Source: Ornithinimicrobium pratense (GTDB lineage Bacteria; Actinomycetota; Actinomycetes; Actinomycetales; Dermatophilaceae). From it: a stretch of 64,000 bases of DNA. The position numbers and the translations under genes were made by a program. Shown here piece by piece: positions 44,874-54,302 of the stretch (within the stretch, counting starts at the first letter, position 1; every line of letters begins with the position of its first letter). The stretch lies in assembly GCF_008843165.1 (NCBI RefSeq), contig NZ_CP044427.1, positions 3,410,001 through 3,474,000 of the forward strand. The letters run 5' to 3'. Below the pieces are notes generated by a model. It had not been told where the DNA came from. It saw nothing but the letters and a program-made list of their open reading frames with translations, and searched no databases.

Positions 44874-47234
44874 TCAGGGGGACAACCACGAGGGGTCACC
44901 CGTCTGGACCTGGAGGGAGAAATCCTCGTAGTCCTCCACGACCACGGTGAGCTCGATCGTGGATCGCGGGGTTAAGAAGTGGGCGACCGAGACCACTGAG
45001 GTGACCGGTTGCACCGTCCAGCTGGACCACCAGCCATCGGAGGCCCAGAGACCGTCGGCGGGTTGGCCGTCGACCAGGAACCGGATCCGTCCCTTGCCCT
45101 CCGTCGTGGCCTGCACCGCAACCTCGCCACCTGGCTCGACACTCACCGTCACCTGGCCGTCCTGGAGGTCCTGGGGCCCGATGGTCGTCACCGTCTCGTA
45201 CCCCACCATGTGTGATTGGGAGTGCGGATCGGTGGGGGGTGAGCCCGCTGGCCAGATGTCCGCCGGGACGACGGCGGCGGAGAAGTCGAACTCCTCGTAG
45301 GGGACCGGGGTGTAGGCGAGGATGCTGGTGGCGGGGTGGCCGACGGCAGCAGGAACAGCCACCGTCAGCGGCCCGGGACCGGGCGGCAACTGCGCGAACT
45401 CCGGCCGCCGCAATTCCAGCAGCGCGCCGGCCAGGGCACGCTGCGGCCAGAAGGGCACTGCCTCGCCGCCCCGGCTGAGCCTGCCCTCGCCCCAGGAGGA
45501 CCAGCCGGTCGGATCCGGCTCACGCACGGCCAGGATCACCGTCTCCTCGGGCAACGGGCCGGAGTCATCCAGCGTCAGCTCCCGCACGTGCCCATCCGCG
45601 GGCACCTCCCACTGACCGACCATGCGGTGGCCGGTGACGAACAATGGTGCGTCCGGCGTCGCCAGCGCAACCACCGGTGCGGTGTCGACCGCGGCAGGCA
45701 GGGCGTCGGTGACCACGACCTGCAGGTGGTCATCGACGTTCTCGGTCACGACTTCGACCGTGACCGTGCGGCGCTCGCCTGCTCCTGGGGTGAGCTGGCT
45801 CGGGAGAGTGAAGGTCCGCACCGCATCCGGGGCGGGGACGAGCCACCGACCGTCCCGGACGTCGGCCTGCTGGGTGGACCAGTCGGCGTAGTCCCGCGGC
45901 TCGGGCATCATGACCTGGGCGGCGTCCGAGGGCTCCTCCAGCTGGGCCTCCAGGAGCGCCATCACCGCCGCCACGTCGCCGTCATCCGTCGCCGGCACCC
46001 CGTCGACGTTCACCGCGATGCCGCCGGTCCGTCCGGCCCAGACCCGAATCGTGCTCCCGTGCCCGACGGAGAACGACTGCACCGCGCGCCAATTGTGGTG
46101 CATGCCCGGCCCGCCCTCCGACAGGTCGAGCTCGACCGCGCCGTCGTCGACGGGTGGTCCCTCGGTCAGGTCACCCCGCGGCATCGGGATGAGATGGCTT
46201 TCCGTCTCCTGGTAGACGCCCAGGGTCGCGACCCCGTCCCCGGGCATGTCACCGCTGAGCTCCAGCATTCCCTGCCCGCTGGGCGGGAGCGCAACCACCT
46301 GGGTGACGGGCGGTGAACCCTCCCTGCCCGCGCACGGCAGCGTGATCTCGACACCGTCAACCCTCAGGGTCCCGGCGGGGACCTTGAGGTGGTCGTCCTC
46401 GGTGGGCGGCATGTCGCACCAGAGGACGCCGAAGGCCGCGAAGGCGAACTCGGGCGCGGTCGGCAGGCTGACCAAGGTGTCGCGTCGGCCCTTGTCCAGG
46501 GTGACCGTCTCCCGCAGGTGCACACCGTTCACCGACCGCGGCGGGTCACCATCCTCGTCCAGCAGCCAGCCGGCCTCGGTGAGGTCCGTGTGGCCGGTCG
46601 TCGTCAGCGTCTCGGGGTGCTCCGCCCCGGCGCCCTGCCCGCCTTCGTCGCCCCGGTCTTCGGCCTGCACGAGGCCGACAGCCAGTGCCACGGCCAGCAC
46701 GGCCGCGATCAACGGTCCGCGTCCACGCCACCGGGTGGGCGCCAGGCCGCTGTCGGGCGTCGCGCCCAGGACGGCCTCCTCCAGCTCCTGCCCGGCGAGG
46801 GCGTGCTGGTCGGCCACGGCCACGAGAGCGAAGTCGAGCCCCGGCACGGACGGGACCAACGTGGCGACCTTGCTCCTCGACACTCCCACGGCCCTGGCGG
46901 TGGGCTCGGCGTCCCAACCCTCCACCAGCTGCAGAGCAGCGGCGGCCCTTGCGCGGGGGCGGAGGTGGCGGAGCACGTCGCCGGCATCACCGTCGGTGGC
47001 CCGGACCCCCTCCTGTCGCCGGGGAGCAGAGCGTAGGTAGTTCCGGACCAGATCTGTCTTCACCCGGTCGGGCGACACCGGAGACACCGGGTCGTGGTGC
47101 GCGAGGGTGCGAGCCGTGAGCGACGTCGCGAGCACCTCTGCACCGGTGAGCATCGCCGCCAGCCGGTGCAGGTCGGCGCCGTGGGCACGGACCAGCTCCC
47201 TCAGCTCGGCACTCCCCCGCGACGGCGTCGTCAT
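44874..47234 (-). CDS. membrane protein with ECF-sigma-like N-terminus and large extracytoplasmic domain
   Basis: A 786-residue protein. Residues 5-125 look like a degenerate ECF sigma factor: a region-2-like helix (LRELVRAHGADLHRLAAMLTG...) and a region-4-like segment (HLRPRARAAAALQLVEGWDAEPTARAVGVSRSKV). One membrane segment lies at about 174-190 (PLIAAVLAVALAVGLVQ). The remaining ~590 residues would be outside and have repeated beta-rich segments with Gly/Asp/Val-rich strands, with no motif I recognise. CATGAT lies 6 nt before ATG 47234. It may be a membrane-tethered sigma-like regulator or a sensor that has lost promoter recognition. Confidence 0.7.
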   Translation of the reverse strand: MTTPSRGSAELRELVRAHGADLHRLAAMLTGAEVLATSLTARTLAHHDPVSPVSPDRVKTDLVRNYLRSAPRRQEGVRATDGDAGDVLRHLRPRARAAAALQLVEGWDAEPTARAVGVSRSKVATLVPSVPGLDFALVAVADQHALAGQELEEAVLGATPDSGLAPTRWRGRGPLIAAVLAVALAVGLVQAEDRGDEGGQGAGAEHPETLTTTGHTDLTEAGWLLDEDGDPPRSVNGVHLRETVTLDKGRRDTLVSLPTAPEFAFAAFGVLWCDMPPTEDDHLKVPAGTLRVDGVEITLPCAGREGSPPVTQVVALPPSGQGMLELSGDMPGDGVATLGVYQETESHLIPMPRGDLTEGPPVDDGAVELDLSEGGPGMHHNWRAVQSFSVGHGSTIRVWAGRTGGIAVNVDGVPATDDGDVAAVMALLEAQLEEPSDAAQVMMPEPRDYADWSTQQADVRDGRWLVPAPDAVRTFTLPSQLTPGAGERRTVTVEVVTENVDDHLQVVVTDALPAAVDTAPVVALATPDAPLFVTGHRMVGQWEVPADGHVRELTLDDSGPLPEETVILAVREPDPTGWSSWGEGRLSRGGEAVPFWPQRALAGALLELRRPEFAQLPPGPGPLTVAVPAAVGHPATSILAYTPVPYEEFDFSAAVVPADIWPAGSPPTDPHSQSHMVGYETVTTIGPQDLQDGQVTVSVEPGGEVAVQATTEGKGRIRFLVDGQPADGLWASDGWWSSWTVQPVTSVVSVAHFLTPRSTIELTVVVEDYEDFSLQVQTGDPSWLSP

Positions 47235-47429
47235 CACCACATCATGCCTGGGCCACGTTGCCACCGTGCCGACGGCACACTTTCACCAGGCGGCTGGCCG
47301 CCGGGTTGGAGATCTCCTGGAGCCTTGCCGGGTGGCGCGCGAGGGACGACCCGACGGGGGCTACCCCCACCTAGTTTCTCCGGGTGGCCGTCTGTCCGGG
47401 GACCCCGTGACTGCGGAATCGTGAACGTC

Positions 47430-48250
47430 ATGCACGAAAACCGCTTCACCTACCCCGGGGCCGGGGCAGAGCAGCTGCGCTACGGCGAGCGACATGTCGA
47501 CGGGCACCAGCTGCTGGCCTGCGATCCCCCGGGTGGGGCACGCATCGTGGAGGCGCTCGGCGACGTCGTCGCTGCCGACCACATCGCCGTTCTCGTGCCG
47601 GGCAACGGCCACCACCAGGGCAACTACTTCACCGAGCGCGGACCCGTCGCCCCCCGGGCACGCGGCCAGCTCCTGCTACGCACGATGCAGGACCTCGCCC
47701 CCGGGAGCCGCGCGGCGGTCGTGGTGTGGGTGGGCTACCACGCACCGCCCGGGCTGGCCTCAGCCGTGTCCAACGCCCCCGCTGTCAGCGGTGCCCCCGA
47801 CCTGGCCCGGTTCACCGACTACCTTCCCCGGTCCGCCCACCTGACGCTGGTCGGGCACAGCTACGGCAGCACGGTCTGCGGTCTGGCCCTCACCCATGCA
47901 CGCGTCCAGGACTGCGTGGCGCTGGGGAGTCCCGGTATGGGCGTGCGGCGGCGCGCACAGCTCGGCGGCGCCCGCCTGTGGGCAGCCCAGGCCCCGACAG
48001 ACTGGATCCGGCACTTCCCGCAGGTCCGGGTAGGCCGTTTCGGGCTCGGTCGCTCCCCCCTGCACCCCGAGCTGGGCGCCACCCGCATCGGCACCGGCGA
48101 TGTCGCCGGCCACTGCGGTTACTACACCGAGGGCAGCGAGTCGCTGCGCAACGTCGCTCGGATCGCCCTGGCCCGTTACGACGAGGTGACCCCGCCCGGG
48201 GACGCCGGGGCCACGCGGCATACCGCCAGCATGCCGGAACTGGCAAGAGC

Positions 48251-48254
<4 letters not shown>
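47430..48254 (+). CDS. DUF1023-type alpha/beta hydrolase
   Basis: A 274-residue hydrolase: DVVAADHIAVLVPGNGHHQGNY near 45, nucleophile elbow LVGHSYGSTVCGLAL, GSPGMG, and CGYYTEGSESLRNVARIAL at the C-terminus, all as in DUF1023 proteins. An alternative GTG start at 47421 adds three residues. The stop overlaps the ATG of the next gene (ATGA), making a three-gene operon with a DrrAB-like exporter. Confidence 0.85.
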
Positions 48255-49230
<976 letters not shown>

Positions 49231-49234
<4 letters not shown>

Positions 49235-50070
49235 GCGCCCCGACGCTGGAGAGCCTCCCCCGGACCCGCCTTTCCGACCTGGGTTGGGCGGCTGCCGACA
49301 CCTGGGTGGTGGCCCGGCGGCACCTGCTGCGCCTGGTGCGTCGGCCCGACGAGCTGCTGGGCACGCTGCTGATCCCGGTCATGGCTGTGCTGATGTTCGG
49401 CTTTGTCTTCGGTGACGCCTTGGGGGCGGCCATGGCCGTGCCCGGTGGTGAGTACCGTGACTTCCTGCTTCCGGGGCTGTTCGCCCTGACTATGGCCTTC
49501 GGGATCGGCAACACCACCATCGCGGTGGCGGCCGACGTCCGCGGCGGCGTGCTGGACCGGATGCGCTCGCTGCCGATGTCCAACGTGGCGCTGCTCACCG
49601 GCCGGTCGCTGGCGGATCTCGTGACGGCCCTGGTCGAGCTGACGATCCTGATGGCGCTGGGGATGATGCTGGGCTGGCAGTGGCACGGCAGCCTCGCCGC
49701 GGCGCTCGCCGCCGTCGGCCTGCTGCTGCTCCTGCGCCTGGCACTGTCCTGGGTCGGCATCCTGCTGGGCCTGCTGGTCAGCGGCCCGGAGGCGGCGATG
49801 AAGTACTTCGCGCTGATCTTTCCGTTAGCGATGGTCGCGGACACCATCGTGCCCACGTCCCTGATGCCGGAATGGCTCGCCGGGGCGGCCGAGTGGAATC
49901 CCCTCTCTGCCACCGTGACCGCGATCCGGGGCCTCTTCGGGGGTCCCAACGCAGCGTCCACCTCCTGGGTCGCCGAGCACTCGGTGGCGATGGCCGTCGC
50001 CTGGCCGCTGGCGATCACCACGGCCGGCGTGCTCCTGGCCCTGGCCCGGCTGCGGCGCCTGGGGCGGTGA
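49231..50070 (+). CDS. DrrB-like ABC-2 permease
   Basis: A 279-residue permease with six hydrophobic segments; VVARRHLLRLVRRPDELLGTLLIPVMAVLMFGFVFG at the N-terminus, GVLDRMRSLPMSNVALLTGRSLADL in the middle and the ABC-2 FVPTSLMPEWL-like segment IVPTSLMPEWLAGAAEWNPLSATVTAIRGL. AAGGAG lies upstream of its ATG, which overlaps the ATPase stop by 4 nt. It exports an unknown amphiphile. Confidence 0.92.
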
Positions 50071-50185
50071 GGGTCGGCCTGAGGGCACGCAGGCCGTGAG
50101 CCGCTCGCGCCGATGGGGCGCTGCGGCAGCAGCGGCTGCCCAGCGGCTTGACCCTCCCGTTCCGTGAGCCCTTAGCGTCCAACGC

Positions 50186-50956
50186 ATGGACACACGAGGC
50201 ACATCCAAGGCCGAGACGACGCTGCCGACTGCGCTTGCGGCGTTGGTCCACCCGGACAAGGACGTGCGCCAGCAGGCGGCTGTGGGACTGGGGGAACGGG
50301 CTGACCCACGGCTTGCGCCCGCCATCGCCCAGCTGTTGTGGCGCGAGAGCGACTTCTTCGTCCGGGAGACCCTGACGTGGGTGCTAACACGCACTCCCGC
50401 CACCGCGACCGAGGCCGCGACTGCGGCGTTGGCCGACCCCGACGCTTCGGTGCGTCTGCAGGCTTTGCACGTGCTCAGCAAGATCGCCGATCCTGATTCC
50501 GCTGCGGTGGTGGCTGCCCAGCTCGAGGACCACGACCCGGGGGTGGTGGACAAGGCACGGTGGGCCCTCGCGCGGATCGGTGACCCCTCGGTCATCCCGT
50601 TGCTGGTCGACCGGCTCGGGCAGACGGACCTGGCGGGGCGGGACGCGATGACCACCACGCTGGCCCAGTTCGGCGCAGCCGCGGTCCCCTCACTCGTGTC
50701 TGCCTTGGGCGATGAGGATCCCAGCGTCCGGGCGCACGCCGCGGACGTGCTGTGCTTCATCGGCGCCCCGGGGGCAGTGCCGGCGATCACTGCGCTGGTC
50801 GGTCTCCTGGGAGATGACCACCCGGATGTGCGGATGTCGGCCACGCTCGCGCTACGTGAGCTGGTCGACCACCCGAGCGTCAGGAGCGCTCTGCAGCACG
50901 CGGCAGCCACTCATGACGATGCTCGGGTGCGTGCTATCGCCAGTGCCAGCATCTGA
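50186..50956 (+). CDS. HEAT-repeat protein
   Basis: A 256-residue all-helical protein with seven or so HEAT/PBS-lyase-type repeats of about 31 residues (ALADPDASVRLQALHVLSKIADPDS, LEDHDPGVVDKARWALARIGDPS, LGDEDPSVRAHAADVLCFIGAPG, LGDDHPDVRMSATLALREL). It is probably a protein-binding scaffold. TAGCGT is 7 nt before the ATG. No partner is evident. Confidence 0.87.
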   Translation: MDTRGTSKAETTLPTALAALVHPDKDVRQQAAVGLGERADPRLAPAIAQLLWRESDFFVRETLTWVLTRTPATATEAATAALADPDASVRLQALHVLSKIADPDSAAVVAAQLEDHDPGVVDKARWALARIGDPSVIPLLVDRLGQTDLAGRDAMTTTLAQFGAAAVPSLVSALGDEDPSVRAHAADVLCFIGAPGAVPAITALVGLLGDDHPDVRMSATLALRELVDHPSVRSALQHAAATHDDARVRAIASASI

Positions 50957-50994
50957 GGCTCCCGCGATGCTCTGGCTGGGCTGTTGTCGCGCGC

Positions 50995-51055
50995 TCGACA
51001 CCGACCTGCCTCGGTGCTAGTGTGCCGATATTCGATGTATCGATAAGCAATACAT
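50995..51055 (+). promoter_or_regulatory. promoter and dyad of the second membrane-protein/XRE operon
   Basis: TCGACA (50995-51000) and TAGTGT (51018-51023) are 17 nt apart and form a plausible promoter. Just downstream, ATGTAT-N9-ATACAT (51035-51040, 51050-51055) is a dyad that contains the palindrome TATCGATA at 51038-51045. A repressor here would block transcription start or elongation. Confidence 0.6.
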
Positions 51056-51070
51056 CAGTGGCAGGGGAAC

Positions 51071-51733
51071 ATCACGACAAGCACCGAACAGACGAGCTCG
51101 AAGACGCTGCTAGGTCGCGCTGCGTTGATCATCATCAGCGTCCTAACTCTCCTGGGCTCCGCCTTCACCTTTGTGCTGCTGGCACTCCACGTGCACAGCC
51201 TGCGGACGAACCCGGGATCCCAGCTTCGACTGGTTGGGCTCGGAGAGGACCAGGCTGACGGAATTCTGCCGCCAGGCATGCAGTACGACACGGCGACCAT
51301 GACGGTGGGGGTCGACGTGGTGGCGCATGGGGTCGACCACGCGTTCCTCACCTGGCAGATCTGGGCGTGGGCCAGCCGATATGGGGTGGCCATCGTCCTG
51401 CTGTTGTCGGTGGTCTACCTGTGCTGGCGGCTGTGGCGTGGAACGCTGGGCCTGGGTCAAACGATGTCCTGGTGGGCAGCAGGTTTAGGGGCGCTTGCGC
51501 TTGCGGTCGCGGTACTGGCTCCCTGGGCGCTCATCTCCGCCGACCAACTCGTGGCCCAGGCTGTCGCCGCCCCCACCGATCCGCAGCACGGCGACCCGTG
51601 GTTCGTGGTGCCCGGCTGGTCCATCCAAGACACCGACTGGTGGCTCGCCCTGTTCGCCGCACTGCTGTTCCTCCTAGCGCTGCTGCTACGCCGGGCTCAA
51701 CGGGCCGAACGTGACACCCAGGGCCTGATCTAG
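51071..51733 (+). CDS. four-TM membrane protein (DUF2975-like), apparent ATC start
   Basis: About 220 residues with hydrophobic segments near 22-42, 112-132, 142-162 and 195-215 and the internal PGMQYDTATMTVGVDVV typical of DUF2975-like proteins. The frame has no ATG or GTG. AGGGGAA at 51063-51069 is followed at once by ATC ACG ACA AGC, exactly where an ATG would be expected; the fallback is TTG 51125, with no ribosome binding site. It is first in an operon with an XRE regulator starting right after its stop. Confidence 0.7.
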   Translation: MTTSTEQTSSKTLLGRAALIIISVLTLLGSAFTFVLLALHVHSLRTNPGSQLRLVGLGEDQADGILPPGMQYDTATMTVGVDVVAHGVDHAFLTWQIWAWASRYGVAIVLLLSVVYLCWRLWRGTLGLGQTMSWWAAGLGALALAVAVLAPWALISADQLVAQAVAAPTDPQHGDPWFVVPGWSIQDTDWWLALFAALLFLLALLLRRAQRAERDTQGLI

Positions 51734-51736
51734 GTG

Positions 51737-51979
51737 ATGGCGCGACGCACACAGGCGGTTCCTCCATCGGAGGTGACATGCCACCTCGATGAACTGCTGG
51801 CCGACCGCGGAATGACCTTGGCTGACCTGGCCAAGCAGGTAGACATCACCTACGCGAACCTGTCGGTGCTCAAGAACAACCGCGGCCGCGCGATCCGCTT
51901 CTCCACCCTCGCCGCAATCTGCCGAGCTCTGAACTGCTCGGTCGGTGAACTCCTCGAGGTACTCCCAGACGGGGGATAG
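51737..51979 (+). CDS. YozG-like XRE-family regulator
   Basis: An 80-residue HTH protein: LDELLADRGMTLADLAKQVDITYANLSVLKNNRGRAIRFSTLAAICRALNCSVGELLEVLPD, the YozG subgroup. It begins with overlapping GTG/ATG codons directly after the membrane-protein stop. It likely represses the operon through the dyad at 51035-51055. Confidence 0.85.
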   Translation: MARRTQAVPPSEVTCHLDELLADRGMTLADLAKQVDITYANLSVLKNNRGRAIRFSTLAAICRALNCSVGELLEVLPDGG

Positions 51980-52079
51980 GCCACTTGCGCCCAGCGGCAG
52001 AGTCGATCGGTGTGCGGAGTTCGCGCCGACGTTAGACGCTCGGCATGGGCGGGCAGCTCTGGGGCAGAACCCAGCGTGA

Positions 52080-52553
52080 CTACAGGGGGAGTTTGAATCC
52101 TTCGTGGGTGGGTTGGTAGCCAAGGTGTTCGTAGAAGCGGTGAGCGTCGGCTCGCTGCTTGTCGCTGGTCAGTTGAGCAAGCGTGGCGCCTCGCCGGCGT
52201 CCGTACGCGTGGGCCCAGACGAACATCGCTGTTCCTACTCCGGTGCCGCGGGCGCTTGGCGTGAGGCGGACCGCGTCGATGTGTAGCCGTTTGGCGCCCT
52301 CTCGGGACAGGCTCGGGATGAGCGTGAGCTGCAGGGTGGCCACGATCAGGTCCTCCTCGTCGCAGATGACGGCGAGGAACTGGTTGGGGTCGTCGTCGAT
52401 CTCGGCGAAGGCCTGTTCGTAGGCGCTCAAGTCGGCCCTTTCGCGGTCGGCGCCGAGGATGTCGTCGGCCAGCAGCACGGCTAGCGCTGGGATGTCGCGA
52501 ATGGTGGCACGCCGTACGGTGTACCGCCGACCACTCACCTGGAGGTGTTCCAT
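52080..52553 (-). CDS. GNAT-family N-acetyltransferase
   Basis: A 157-residue acetyltransferase, YTVRRATIRDIPALAVLLADD and IDAVRLTPSARGTGVGTAMFVWAHAYGRRRGATLAQLTSDKQRADAHRFYEHLGYQPTHEGFKLPL, complete with the usual C-terminal F-E-x-L-G-Y/F. ATG 52553 follows CATGCT by 6 nt. The family includes small-molecule and aminoglycoside acetyltransferases; substrate unknown. Confidence 0.88.
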   Translation of the reverse strand: MEHLQVSGRRYTVRRATIRDIPALAVLLADDILGADRERADLSAYEQAFAEIDDDPNQFLAVICDEEDLIVATLQLTLIPSLSREGAKRLHIDAVRLTPSARGTGVGTAMFVWAHAYGRRRGATLAQLTSDKQRADAHRFYEHLGYQPTHEGFKLPL

Positions 52554-52713
52554 CGGGCCAGCATGACAAGGGTGACGCGACGACCCACGACGAGGTCCAG
52601 TGTCGGGTCCGGGTCCCTCCAAGCTTGCGTGACAGTTGCGTGCGACCGCGCTCCTGGCGACTGGACCGTGGCAAGCAGAGATCCCCCCACGGCGGCACAA
52701 GGGGTAGCTGGAG

Positions 52714-53536
52714 CTAGAGGGCGCTCTGGATGGCAGCAGACTGTCTGGCCAGCCAGTGTCTGGCTCGGGGCAGCTTGTCTTTCACGCCCTCGTCCCACCA
52801 CCGGCGGAAGACAGGGTCAACCTCGGCGGCAGCCTGCGCCGTGAGAGCGAAGTTGGCCACCATCCGATTCGCCAACGGAATCACTTGGGCCCGCTGGCCC
52901 GCCGTCATTCCGTAGGCGTCGGCGAAAGCGCGCACCCGGGTGGGAATGTGTGCCTTGACCAGCGAGGAAGCCCGGTCCTCAGGATCGACAAGGGGTGCCC
53001 ACCAGTAGAGCGCGTTGGCGAGGTCGGCGACACGCGTGGTCGGCCGGGCAAGGTCGAAGTCGATCAACGCCTTCGGGCGTGAGTCGGCGAACACAACGTT
53101 GCCGGGGCAGTAGTCCATGTGCGACACGAGCTCCGCCTTGTCGATCCTCCGCCTTGTCGATCAGGGGGACCACCCCGGCAGGCCGTCTTCCAGGAGTTCC
53201 GCCCCAGGTCGCACCAGTTGGCGGGAGCCAACCGTCTGCCGCTTCGTGCAGCCGACGAATGAGCGCCCCCAGTGCCTCTAGCGCGTCTACCGTCGTCGCG
53301 TAGGCAGGTAACGGCTCGACCGGCACGTCACCAGCCACGTAGGAGAGGATCTCCCGTCCTTGTGCGTCATACCCCAGCGGCTCGGGACACTCGGTGAATC
53401 CCCGACTGCGCACGTGCGCAAGATACGCCTGGATGGTGGCCGTGAACGGCCGCACCGGACGGCGCACGGTCTGCCCAACCCGGACCACGTGGGTGACACC
53501 CTCGCTAGCCAGCGTCTGCTCGACATCCTCGGTCAC
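52714..53536 (-). pseudogene. APH-fold phosphotransferase broken by 16-bp tandem duplication
   Basis: The 5' part (MTEDVEQTLASEGVTHVVRVGQTVRRPVRPF ... GVVPLIDKAE) and the 3' part (VSHMDYCPGNVVFADSRPKALIDFDLARPTTRVADLANALYWW) are in different frames. They are joined by a perfect 16-bp tandem duplication (53131-53162). Removing one copy restores a continuous 268-residue aminoglycoside/choline-kinase-fold enzyme with the HxDxxxxN loop and DFD metal motif. GTG 53536 lies 6 nt after TACGGT. As it stands the protein stops before the catalytic loop. Confidence 0.9.
53131..53162. repeat. perfect 16-bp tandem duplication
   Basis: CTCCGCCTTGTCGATC twice in direct succession (53131-53146, 53147-53162). 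It shifts the reading frame of the phosphotransferase gene; reversion needs loss of one unit. Confidence 0.95.
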
Positions 53537-53651
53537 CCCAGAACCGTAGTACCGGTACGGCGCCTGCGACTGAGAGCGGGTGCGCAGTCATCGGCGAAGT
53601 CGAGATGTCACGACCATGCTGGTTTTGCCCTGGAGCTTAAGTGGCAGGGGT

Positions 53652-54101
53652 CTACCGTCCGGCTGCTGGTCCGTCGTCGAGCGATAGTTCCTGGGGAGAC
53701 TCCGGGTCGGTGAGTTCGACGGTCTGTCCGTCAGGGTCTTGGACGACGAAGGACCAGTACCCAACCCAGAATGGCTCCGGCCTCAGCGCGGGCACACCGG
53801 CGGCTTTGAGCCTGGTCACGGCCGACCCGAAGGCAACGGGTGGGAGTGCAATGGAAATGGACCTGACCTGTTCGGTTGTGGGCGCATTGGGCAGCTGGCC
53901 GTGGCCCCAACCGGGTTGGAAGGCCCAGCCCATGGGCCGCTCAAGCGAGTCGACAAACCGGAACGACAGTTGCACACAATCGTGTCGAAACGCGATGTCC
54001 TCGGGTTCATCCCAGATCAGGTCCAAGCCTACGAGTTCGCCATAGAACTTTCGCGTGGCGGCGATGTCCGTGCAGTACTCGTAGGCAAACCAGGTGGCCA
54101 T
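53652..54101 (-). CDS. VOC-family protein
   Basis: A 149-residue vicinal-oxygen-chelate protein: FAYEYCTDIAATRKFYGELVGLDLIW at the N-terminus and GYWSFVVQDPDGQTVELTDPESP at the C-terminus. TACGGT is 7 nt before the ATG on the minus strand. The paired beta-alpha-beta-beta-beta modules suggest a complete domain pair. Substrate unknown. Confidence 0.86.
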   Translation of the reverse strand: MATWFAYEYCTDIAATRKFYGELVGLDLIWDEPEDIAFRHDCVQLSFRFVDSLERPMGWAFQPGWGHGQLPNAPTTEQVRSISIALPPVAFGSAVTRLKAAGVPALRPEPFWVGYWSFVVQDPDGQTVELTDPESPQELSLDDGPAAGR

Positions 54102-54302
54102 GACGTCAACCGTATCTGCATTTCGACCGGTGAGAATCGGACAACGTGCGCGTCTAGCGGCCAGCCTTCCACGATCAGAGTCTCCCGACAGGAGTTGCGC
54201 AAGGTAGCGCCTGACGGCAGACGAGTGCCTGTGGAACGGGTCCGCGCGGCGGTCTTGCCACCGGCCAGGGCATCGATGGCTGCTGGCATTAGGTTGTGGC
54301 CC

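Noticed and set aside
54102..54302. T-box leader before argS
   Set aside because: No T-box sequence or terminator is seen, and a TAGGTT at 7 nt before the ATG implies a leaderless transcript.
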